From Spirometra erinaceieuropaei (taxonomy: Eukaryota; Platyhelminthes; Cestoda; Diphyllobothriidea; Diphyllobothriidae): 64,000 bases of DNA. The stretch spans positions 2,891,395-2,955,394 of the forward strand of contig CACRXP010000009.1 of assembly GCA_902702965.1 (NCBI GenBank), given 5' to 3'. The position numbers and the translations under genes were made by a program. Positions within the stretch are counted from its first letter, which is position 1, and each line of letters opens with the position of its first letter. Below the pieces are notes generated by a model. That model made no database searches, had not been told where the DNA came from, and worked only from the letters and a program-made list of their open reading frames with translations. This document shows positions 12,101-24,100 of this stretch, piece by piece.

Positions 12101-15100
12101 TAGATTTGAGCCATAGAGTTAACTTTACAAGCAGCATTAGTAACTGCAGAGACGCGATGTTTTATGAGCGGACATTTCACGGTCGAAAACAATCCCGTAA
12201 TAAGAGATTTGTTAAGCAATTTAACCCTTCCTTTAAGTATAACATTTGGAGAAAATGTAATTTTCTCTCAAATGAGTGATAGTATGAATATGTCTACGAA
12301 ATATATTTGAATCTCTGAAAGGGACTCGTTTAACATCAGAAGTAATTTCTCGCAAAGCGTTGTTTTTTCAGGAGACTGAAAGGAAGCTTGTTCAAAAGCC
12401 ACCATCCCGACGTAACTGAAATATGTTGGGATTATACTTCAAGGTGATTAATATTACAACCCTTTTTAAGTGACCCTTTCGATCCGAAAACTCATTTCAG
12501 TATTTCGAATAACATTTCATTTAGCTATCATTCCCAACCACTCCGAGGACTTCGTAGTAGTTGAACAACGAAAATGTGCTCACATTCTGAAGGTCTAATT
12601 TTTAAGGAACATTATCATTTAGGGTATAATGATTCCATACTAACAGCACAGGTAGAAGCCAAAAGCTGTTAGTATGGTGTCACCTTACCCTAAAGTATAC
12701 TACAAGCTGCCTGTCGGCAGTCAATGAATATTACGCGGTTATCTGCTGTGGCTGATGGACTTCGGCCCAAGCATTCACACATAAAATTCTCGATTTGATC
12801 TGTTCACAGTTGATTTCTAAGGAAATTGAAAAGCAACAATATTAACCTGCCATCCAGGTTAGTATGCAAACAGTCTGAGAACTTTTAAAGTTAAAAAGTC
12901 GACAACGGCGGCCATCACTTCCATTGTCATTTAGTTTTTGTCCAGAGCCGAATCTGAAGTCAAACCGAAGATTTTGCGCCACATATGAATCGTTACCTCA
13001 AAGGTTTGGTGTTGTCGCCTTTTCATCTAATTTTAGTGAAATAAACAGTGTTAGACCAGCTACCATATGGGCACCAAGCCACAACGCCCTACTAACCGTT
13101 GATCGATGGTATCCAGTTAGTTTCACTAGCCCCCCCCCCACCCAGCGAACTGCCCTGTAGGTGTGTTTTACCGAAAGGGGGACTGCTCTGTCTCATGGCA
13201 TGAGCTAAACCCTTCGAGTTAGGCAGACGTCGCGCCAGCCACTGTCACGACTGCCAAACTCGGGCAGGAAGAGGGAGAAAACCACTGGAAATCCATACTA
13301 ACTATGCTTAGTCTGGTGAGCCTGAGTTTCTCCTCATGCCAGATGAGGGGATAATTCGGCTTTTCTCAGGGTCCGGTCGCAACTCTTCCTTCTAAACATG
13401 GCCTCCATGGCATGCCCATCCGTGTGGGATCTCAGCCGCCCCCCCCCCTTTTTGACACGGAACACCTGGCGCAGGGCCAGGTCGTGTGCGGCACGCTAGA
13501 CGGGCTGTTTAGTATTATCCGTAACTGCGCCAATTCGCCATACCAGTGGTTTAACAGCTTCGGATAACGACTGCTGTAAGATATAGGGAAGAGGAATAGG
13601 GCCGACACGGGAGGATCGACCCCCACGACAAATCAACGCATTTCTAACCAAAATAAATTTGACGCACCAAGAGTCTTGGCTTGGAAGACGATAAAACTGA
13701 CAGAGTAAATCCGTCCGGTAAGCATCTGGTGAAGGCCCTCAAGAATCTTTGGCGTACAAAGAACGTCTACTATACGTGTTTAAGTAGGCCATGTTTTATT
13801 CAATACTCTCCTCGAGGTTGAAGACTGGGGTCGAGCGTGGCACGCGTAGGCGCGCTCTTGGACTCTGCTCTCACGTCCACCGCCATGGGAGAGTGGTATG
13901 TGCTGTAGGGGACGGCGAGTTAGCTGCTGCGCAAGTCATCTTCTCTATTAATAAATTCGCAGCTCACTCATATCTCGGCGAAATGATACATCCGACCGTC
14001 ATGATTTTTTTGCGTTTCAGCGATTCCATCCATATTTAACTCACTGATCCTAGTGTATTTGCGATCAGACCCCTTTTGTTACTCGGTTGACGTCGGTTGC
14101 GACAGATTAACCCGCCATGCTGGCCGTCGCATTGCGGTAGTGACCCTGTATGTATTTTATGTATAAGTTTGGGAACCCCTTGAGCGCGTCATCCCAACTG
14201 AAATTGCCAATTTTCGCGCGATATTTTGCCCATAAAGTTGACATATTATCAAATTAAATTAAATCCTACAAGATCCTTCATGGAGACATAGTTAAAAGCA
14301 GCCGATGAAAAGAAGATGGCTCGTCTACTAATAAAATTTACATGGAGCCGACTGACGCGTTGGCTCTTGCCCCAACGCTCAGCAACCCCAATAAAGCACC
14401 CTTCCGTTTGCCAGGGCTTTGATCGTCAGTTGGTTTTAGCTCGGATGTTACGATTCGTTTTATAAGATTTACAAAAACCTTCCATGGCCCGCTTCTAGGT
14501 GTTATCCTCGCAATTCCTCCGAGCGAAACAGGGGCCGAATTTCTTTCAATCCGGGCGGAGGCTGACGACTGCGTCAAAATTCACCTACGAGTTGGTCGCC
14601 TGAGTCGGTTCTACAATTTGCCCATATATCAGTGGCTTCTCAGGAAGTATCAGCCTCGCGAACGTGTACTTGTTTCCAAGATTTGCTCCGTCGTGCATTC
14701 GCGCTGGCACAATCTCACGATCGACAAGAAGACGCGACAATACACAGTCTATTTGAATGGCAAGAGGATGGATCAGCAGATATTAGTGAGCATGACCTAT
14801 GCTTTCGTAAAGTATTTCTTTTTTCTATTTTTTATTCTTAGAAAGAGAAACATACGCTTTATTTTGGATGTATCATGCTGCGTCATCATCATTACCTTCT
14901 TCTCCTTCTCTTCTTCTTCTTCTTCTTCTTCTTTTGTCTCAGTTTTCTCCCTGTTTTCCCAATACTCATCTTACTTCTTGCCATCTTCTCTCTTCATTAT
15001 AGTTTATCCTCTTCCTTAGTCCCCTCCGTGGGAATAAAGTTTACCTTTGTTGTTTGTATCTTAGACCAGAGTTCAAAGAGGAGGTCAATGTCTTCGGGAG

Positions 15101-18100
15101 TTCCATCATTGGAACTCTTGTAATCCATTGTCCCAGCCCTTACTAAACACTGCAAATATAACGTTGCCTGTAAAAAATAGTAGCCAGAATTAACTGCCCT
15201 AAATTTTGGATGGTTTAGTTTCAATTACGTTTCAAAATTCTGTTAATTTTAGCCGAAGCAGCCTATTCCGGGTGAAGTTCGGGGACTACGCAAAGCTGTA
15301 CGTTTCAGTTTTGAGATTCCGATTATATAATCTTCCTTTTTGAACTTCTGAATCACTCCAGTGTTGGCATCATTTGTCCTGCCTAAGATGCTAGCTAATT
15401 AAACGTTCCATACTTACAATACATAAATGGCTACGTGGACTTGTTCTAAATCATCGATGTTTTCCGTCTCGACACGCTCGTTTCCAAAGGCCAGCTTCCA
15501 AAACTCTGCTACTTACCCCTAACTTAAATCTCTATAAATCATATAGATCTGCTAACCAGACAGTTGCCCAGTCCAATGTACTAGGTGAACAGACTGCGAG
15601 ACGTTTGACATTGTACGTCATTCGGAGACAGGCAGTTAAAATGTGGATAACTAGGTGAGGCTTTTCGACCTCTTGTCGATGCAATCGCCGGTCTTCAGAG
15701 CAGGCTAGGCAGAACGGTCTCACAGATTGAAATGAGGCTGCAGTGAGGAAGGGGTCTTGGATAAACGATCAGAAATTGTAGATGCCGCTCCGGGAAGTCC
15801 ATAATTAGGGCATATTCGGGAGTTCGGCTATGGCATGACTTGAGTCTAGGTAGACGATGCAGAAGAAGTGCTATTTCTGACTTTTTACCCTCATCAGCCA
15901 GGACCGTCTTTGCTTCTGATCCTGGAAGCCCGGGTCATTGGCCAGAAAGCATTTGAGTCGAAGAATCGACCATGTAAACAAAGGGCTTATAGCGCGTTGA
16001 CTGAGTTAGTTCACTCAAGTTCAAGCTCTCGAGGATATTATCTAACCTTGCTGACAGGCCAATCTCTATTTTGCCCCCTAACTGCACGGATTCTCTCACC
16101 TTTCAGCTCACGTCCTTCGATCTATCCCAGAGCCCTCTGTATCTGGGAGGTATTCCGCGGGATGAAATCAACTTGAAGGAGGAAGAGTCGATTGTCACGA
16201 ACAACTTTTTCGTTGGCGCAATTCAGAAGGTGAGAGAACACTCCAATAGCAAGATTACCTTCATTGTCTTAGCATTTAAAAAACCTTTTTCGAAAAGACA
16301 CATTTTCGACCTTTTTAATTCCCTCCGAGGCCAGTGAGCAATCTTGAAGTAAATGTATTTAAATCATGATTTTCTGGATCGGTCTGAGGGTTGACATGAA
16401 TGGTTGAGCTGAAAACCATTGACCTCTGCGGAATAATTACGTAATTTTCATAAGCTGCCGACAGACAATCAGTAGTATGCAAATCCCAAACGATTCACAG
16501 CCATTAACTAAAAGTTCAGTCACATTTTTCATCGATCATATGCGACTGCGTGAGACAGCTGCAAGGGCTTAGATTCATCAAAGAGTTAGGTTTCTCAGTC
16601 ACCCTCCGTTTTGACGATCGGGCACGGGAATAGGTGCTCCGCCATACTACAGGCGCAGTGCGCTACATTTTAGGGAAATACTTATTCGCGCTGACCCTAG
16701 CTCAACCCTCCTAACCCCGGCCCAAACAATAATTTCAACTTCAGACCTAATTCCCTGGAATTTGGCGCAAGGAGGTACATATTTCTGCGCCCTAGGTCTT
16801 CAGTCCCCTTGCGCGACACAGTCAGTGACCAATTTCATGAAATGTTGGCCGAATTTCTGAAAAACCTTTTCGGTTAGGAAACAACATACAACATAGTCCA
16901 CATCATATTGGAATATTTCATGAGCTCAATATGGTATTTTTAAGATGGCATAAAGAAATATATGTTTTTCGTTACACGGAAAGCATACTGCACACAAAAC
17001 AACTACGACTACCACCAAACTACTCAAGCGCTATTTATCCTCACCTCCCTGGGCGATAGTGACAATCGTCGAGTTTGATTAATAAACTGTTTGTTATCTC
17101 GCGAATGAGACAAATAACCAAAGTGAACCAGTTATGCAAAACATTTACATTTTCGCTAGTAAGCTTTAGTCAGTACTTATCTATTAACTCAAGTCCGAAT
17201 TACGTATTCAATGCCTACTATGTGACCAGACTTGACTTTTGGCCAGGAACTGCGATGTGGCTACTGGATGCCGGCACCTTAACCAGAAATGGTGGTCGGA
17301 TGGGGTTATGTAACCGCACCTGAGGTAAACAAACCCCAGCCATCTGTAATACGGGACCCGGTGGTAATGGGGGTTTTACAGGTGAGGCCGGAGAACGCAC
17401 AGACGACGAGGTCAAGTATTTGTGTGCAAAATAAAAGCTATTGGGAATACGCGGTTGTAATTTTAATGATCGAGAAATAGTTGGCCTAGCCCCTAACCCT
17501 AACCCTGACCTCTCACCATAACCCATAGCCCTGACCCTTAATACCCACCCCAACAGTATTGTGTCCATTAGGTAGGGCTACATAACCACATCTTACCGCG
17601 TTTTTTGATTAGAGAAAATTAGTTAAGTGAGGTGATAGTACTGAATATCTTGTGGCACGATTCTGCGAAATCTCAGGCACGCCAAGATGTCGGCTTTTGA
17701 ATGCAAAAACCGTGCCCGCCAAATAAATATGCCCTTTCTCTATCAGTGTTCGATGCCCTTAGTAGTTTAAAAAGTACTTTACATGAAAGATGCATAAAAA
17801 TATCCTTTCTTGCACTCGCTTTAGTAGCAAATCACATTCTCTATAAATTTTATGCTCGAAAAAATGGTGTCTTTCAGTTTAAAAAAAGTTTTAATTGTGA
17901 GATCTTGTAAGGCTATGCAGTTTCCATTCGAACAACACCATGTCTCAAATATTGAACACGGTCCGCATCCGTCCCAACATTTTATGAACCCCATATGGTA
18001 GTTTCTAAGTGGCATCAAGGGATGTGTTTTTCTTTGTAGACTGAAAGCTCTGAAAAAATGCAAAGCAAGATGGAGTTCAAAGTTGTTCGAGAACAGAAGA

Positions 18101-21100
18101 ATTTTTTTCAAAACCAAAAACACAATTTCTCTGAGTATAAACTTCGAAGAAGACTTGGTTTGCTACCAAATGAGTGCGAGAAATAATGACTTTGTAGGGG
18201 TTTTTACTTAGTTTTTTGAAAGTTACAGAATCATGAAAATCAGTGGAGAGAATGAATTCTATTTAGATAGTCAGTCTTTTTTCCCGAGTACGAATATGTA
18301 GGCGACCGAGAAAAAATGCCTGAAAACCTGCCTCTAATATCGCGAATGTACGTCGTAGGATATTCAACATTACAGCTGCACCCAAGTAATCCACCCTTGT
18401 CGAAAAGGCATTGTAGAATTACCGTTAACATTCCATGATATCAATTACCATAGGTATGAAAAGGAGTTAGGTAGGAAACGGTATAGAGAAGGACCCCAAT
18501 TAACTGTCAGTAGACTGTGGATCGTGCCATACGTGATTTATTTTAAAGGGAGTTTAATGGGTGGGGCAGCACGCTAGACAGTAAGCTGACAAAATGAAAG
18601 AAAACATAGAAATTGCCTGGATTTATGCTGAATTTCTTATCCTACGCTATTGTGCAACAATGGAAGTGAGAGTAGTAAGTAAACAATAAACAAAAAGTAA
18701 ATTTCACAAAAAAAGGGATATTGAATCCAGGTGTGAGGTCGTGGGAAGTTATCGTTGTTGGAAGTGTAATTTCTGCAACAGCCTGCAAATGCATGCCAAG
18801 ACAAAACCTTATATGACATTATCTACAGTCTACTAACAGTTAAGTGGGGTCCTTCTCTATACCGTTGCCGTTAGGTAGATGTCAGACCTGTTGTCCTCAC
18901 TACAAAGCAACTCTCGCGCATTTGACGTCCACATACCTAGGCCATTATGACAGCGTGATTAGAAAACTGTCCATTATTTCGCGAAGGAAACAAGTAATTT
19001 TAACGAAAAAGTGACCCGAAACGTTTACCACTTTATATGGAAGCCTTAGTTTTTACTTATTTATTCACTTCAATCTGGATTTCTGTCTGGGGACCGTACG
19101 ACGGCACGGGAAGCGGTAAAACTAGATGGTCGTGGCTCTTTCGGTCCACATTATGAAAAATAAAGCTACTGGCTTGTCTCATCAAATAGTAGCCGAAATT
19201 CTAAAATGTGTTGTCCATTAGAAAAGAAGTACTTGGGTGGGTGAGGTTGTAACGTTGATTGCTGTGGGGCATGGTTCCAAGATCAGTCGCTCTACCGGCC
19301 TCTCTGGACGCGCTTCTTTTTGGCTTCCATCAAGGATCAAATTAGACAAGCTACACAAGGGTGTAATACTTCTCCCTATCCTGACCCCCGAACCAGATTG
19401 CCACTTTGCCTTGAAATCCCTGGCCTAAAGCCTTCACAAATGCGGCGCCCGCAAAGCCTGTGAGTCTCAGGGCGAAACGGAAGTGCTCATTGCAGCTCTG
19501 AAATCAGGATGGATTGGCGGAACAACAATTCTGTGAGGCTCCAAGCATCCGCGATTGCGGTTTAAGCAGAAAGGAATCTGAATTAGGTATTCAACAACGA
19601 CCAATTGACCATTTAGCGCCCTAAACGAGATTAAACCTTCCGCCTCTGCACACCCACGCTGCACTAGGCGTCATGTGATCACGACTGCCGAGCGCCAGAA
19701 TGTGAGCACATTCAGCCTCGAGGATAGCCAATCACAGTCGTCCTAAAACTCGGCTGAACAGACTGACACTGATTGGCTCTCGAGTGACGCTTATTCACTC
19801 ACATACACGTCACCCTAGCGCGCAGATGTGCGCAGACGTACGACCGGCCGGGAGCTGGGATATGGCTATCGAATGCCAGCATCTAAGACGGAAAATCTGA
19901 ATTTTGATTTGCTGTGTCTGCTACCTGACATGATGCAGGTCACCACACATGCTTACATCAAACACTGGCCGTGGCTCCAACAACAGATCTCGCTACTTAC
20001 ATAACCTCGTGGGTAGTATATGAGAAACTGCGAAGGTGCCTATATTCATTTTAACTGACTGTTCATGTCGACTCTCTGTTTAAGCGATTCAGAAGAAACA
20101 GTGACGAGTGAACGTTGCATTCGATAACTTCTCGTCAGGCCAATAGAGTTACATAGGACGGGGTACAGTGAGTGAAACAAAAGTCGATAAAAATTAGGTT
20201 TTAAATTACAGGCTAGGCAAGAGCGGAAGGGCGCAGAAAGTTGTATGTGGTTAGTCAACCTTTGACCACGGTAAGCGCGTAGCCTGAACGAGGTTCTTCT
20301 GAGCGCATAGGGTCGGTTTTCGTAACCTGATGGCGGCCGCTTCTGCTGTTGCTAACAGGCGCTGGCCCAGTAGCTTAGGGTAGCTCGAGGGGACCTTATA
20401 AATCACACGAAATGCTTCAGCGGGGTCCACATGATGTCCTGAATCAACTGCATGCGCAAGGATGGCGCTGTCTATCCTCCTAGTTTCACCTTTTCCCAGT
20501 CATGCGGGAAGGTGCTCTCTTCTGTTGGAAAGGCGCCGATTCGTACGATCAATATAACAGGCGGTCTGAGGTGGCAGTCTGTCCTTGCCTCCTCAGCGTA
20601 AAATAGGGCTAGTAGAGAATGATACGCGAACCCTTGCTGCTGGGAAGGTTCCTGAGACAGCTTGGTCAGGGCGTCTTCTTAGGAGTTCACTTGCAGCGTC
20701 TCTTTGGAAAGGGACTTTGAGGAACAAAGTTTTCTTTTCGGCGGTCAGTGTGGTGGGTTTTGCGGGTCGTTAGGCAAGGGACTGGATTGTCTACATTCAG
20801 GGTCCAACCGCCCATTCTATTTTGTTCCAATTATGTTTGAACGTTTCATGAGGTTCATTTATCCAGTAATTATGCCCGCGGGCATCCTACAAAACGGGAG
20901 AAATCTCAGCGTTTGGTTTTAACGGAAAAACATGCTGGCCAATGTGTATGCATTTGCTAACTGCACGATATTCAATGAACTTTGTTACAGTGAAATGCAA
21001 ACGACATGTTCAACGCGTTCAGACAGGCGACTAATCGCCTTTTTGTGACATCCATTTGTTTTTTAAATTTTCTACATTTGAAGCACAGCCAATAGTGAAG

Positions 21101-24100
21101 GAAAAGGAGGCTGATGCAAACAGTCCTGATTCTTTAACTAGCACTGCGGGAATGCTTCTCAAGCCACTATCTCTGCCATTCTTTTGTGATTTTTGATGAT
21201 TGACGGTTCACTCCGTTTCCTCTTTTCCCTCCTCATTGGTCAAAACTGAAGGTCGAAATAAATGGAGCGGAGCTAGTGCTGGCTGGACCGCACCCGTCGG
21301 ATGGTGAGAATCGGGCTGCTGAACAGTGGGTAAACGTGAGTCAATGGCAGGGTCCCCCCTGCGGTGAGGACTTCGCCTCCTGTGGTAGGGAGCCCCTACG
21401 CAAAATTTGCCGTCCCCTCGGAGAAGACTACACTTGCAGCTGCTCGACGCCGTTGCAGCACGCGGCGTTTGTGCGAAGACTAACCAACTCGCTGACGAGG
21501 GCTGATTTGAGCATTGAGGAGCAGAAGCGCATCTCTGCGGAAGCGGAGGAGCTTTCCTGCGCCGAACGTTCCGTAAGGTTTTCTCTTAATTTAAAGCATT
21601 TGTGCCGAGACTTATGGTCTCTTCGCACTATGACCCCATTTTGCATAAACGCCCACAACATAGATTGGTCCTACAGACACTGACCCACGAAAATCAACTG
21701 GCAGTTGGTTGTTCATACTCTAGATATCACGTAAGCCTTCGTTTCGGGCAAAACTCGCATCGCCGGCGTCTGTCCTATCAAAAAAGGCCGAAAGTTTCTC
21801 GAAGCCATGCGCTCCGCTAGGTCATACACCAATCGGCATATTAAGTTTGATGCCATGTGCAAAAATTCTAGAAAAAAAGGAAGACACAGGAACCAATCGA
21901 CGCACAATGATGCACACTAACGTTGACCGTTTTTAGCGTATTTACGCGATGTCTGGCAACGACCTGGGGAGCCAACTCCGAAACTTTACCCAGTAACCTA
22001 TCGTACTTTTCCCAAAAAAACGATTTGAATTCAAACATATGCACATATGAATCGAATGCCGTTACCAGAAAAGACAAGGGAGACTGGGATAGCCCGTTAT
22101 GGCTTGTTAATCATCACCCACCAGCTACAACCAACGCCAGGTTTTATTCAACTTCTGGGGGCAGTCCAATGACCCAACCATCTGCGATCGGGTATATACA
22201 ATGGTGGAGGGGCGCTCACCGATAGAGTCACTGCTAAAAAGTCAGAAATGGCTGCTCCAGTCTCCCCTGTCGCGCTGGACAGCTGGAGCAGCAAACACAC
22301 TGCATTCTGATGATGGAAACGAGAGAGCTTCAGAAACGTCAGTTCAAATATATTTGGTCTATGAACTCGTCCCTTCTTCTTCCTCTTTCTGCGTACGTCC
22401 AGGAAGGGCAACTGATTGTTTACTTCCTCTTCCATAGTAAACTGAATGTCGGGGAAGATTGAGTTGAGATTGAACTCAATCTTCCCCGACATTCAGTTTA
22501 CTATGGAAGAGGAAGTCAACAATCAGTTGCCCTTCCTGGACGTACAAGTTACGAGATTGACAGACGGGATGATAAGGACAACGGTTTACCGTAAGGCAAC
22601 AAATACTAGGCGCATCCTCCACTTCCGAAGCAACCACCCTGTTGGTCATAAACGCAGTTGTGCCAGAACTCTCTTTCAACGTGTTCAAACACACTGTAGC
22701 GACGACAGTGGGAGGAAGGCGGAGACTAATTACTTACAGGGCCTTTTTAAAGCCAACGGCTACCCGAAGTCCTTCATACGCAATTGCCTCAAAAAGCCTC
22801 ATTTTGAGCGGTCGAGTGGAGAAAAGCCCAAGTTCTTGCTCTCAATACCCTGTGTGAAGAACGTATCAGAGGCAACGGCAAGAATCCTGAAACCTTTTGG
22901 GATTGGCGTGGCTCATAAACCAGAATGCACCATCAGACAGGAAATCATGAAGCCCAAGGACCCCCTACCAACAACAGAACAGTCGGCGGTGGTCTACAGC
23001 ATACCATGCCTAAATTACAATGCAAGGTATGTTGGTGAAACGGGCAAACGCCTCGGCACAAGATTGCACGAACACCAACTTGCAATCAACCGCAAGGAAA
23101 AGCAGTCTTTGGTCTATGGCCACATACGAGAACTGAACCACAATTTTGCCTTTGAGAAAGCGAGGGTAATTGGTCTAGCCAATGAGAAGATGGCCAGACT
23201 GGTGCTCGAAAGTTGGTCCTCGACTGGTACACTCAACCGAGCTATAGATCTACATCCCGCCTACCAAGCACTGCGTACAAGACTCGGATCAGTTCGGACA
23301 GGACCAGTAAGGCAAGCGAGCACGCGGGACCGAGAGTCAACGCTCACGGAAAAGAGCGGAATTGGGGGCCAGAGGTCATGTGACCAAAGCTGAACACTGT
23401 CTCACCTATGCGCCCGCGAAGTTGAATGCTGCTCACCTGAACAGCAACGACCGATCAGTCCACCGGCTGACGTGGGAGGGGCCAGGCGGCACGTTGATTT
23501 GACCACAACTAAGCCGACCCCAAAGGGAACAAAGATCACGCAGGTCTATCAGCGGTCAGCTCCGGGGAGGTCTAAGCCAGTCAACGGCAAACAGGCAGGT
23601 CAAAGTTCGTGCGTCCAGCACGGCTATAATACGAGACAAGCGGCAAGACTGAATAACTCAAGACCCGCAAGTGCAACAATTACGCTACTCTGGTGATGGA
23701 AACGAAAAAGTTTCCGAAACGTCAGTTCGAATACAATATGGTCCATGGATTCGCCCTCTCTTCTTCTTCGTCTTCTTCGGGAGATGATGAACGCGATATA
23801 TATATACTTAACTATGGGAGTAATCATCCTGCGGCCCATAAACGAAGCTGTGTCCGCACTCTTTTCCATCGGGCCTATCGCACCTGCAACAGTGATGACG
23901 CACTTAAGAAAGAATTGGCCTACTTACATCGGTTGTTCCGCTCCAACGGATATCCTGCCAGTTTTATAAAGAAGTGTCTCAGACGCCAGAGACAACTACC
24001 AAACCCCGAGTCTCATGAAGATAGAGCGTCACAGAAATTCTATTCACTGCCGTACATTCAGGGAATCTCTGAAGCACTCTCCCGGCAACTAAAACGCTTT

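Noticed and set aside
14618..15019. 133-codon frame continuing past the exon at 14785
   Set aside because: After 14785 it reads intron and a CTT microsatellite (SSSSSSSS); the donor GTGAGC ends the true exon.
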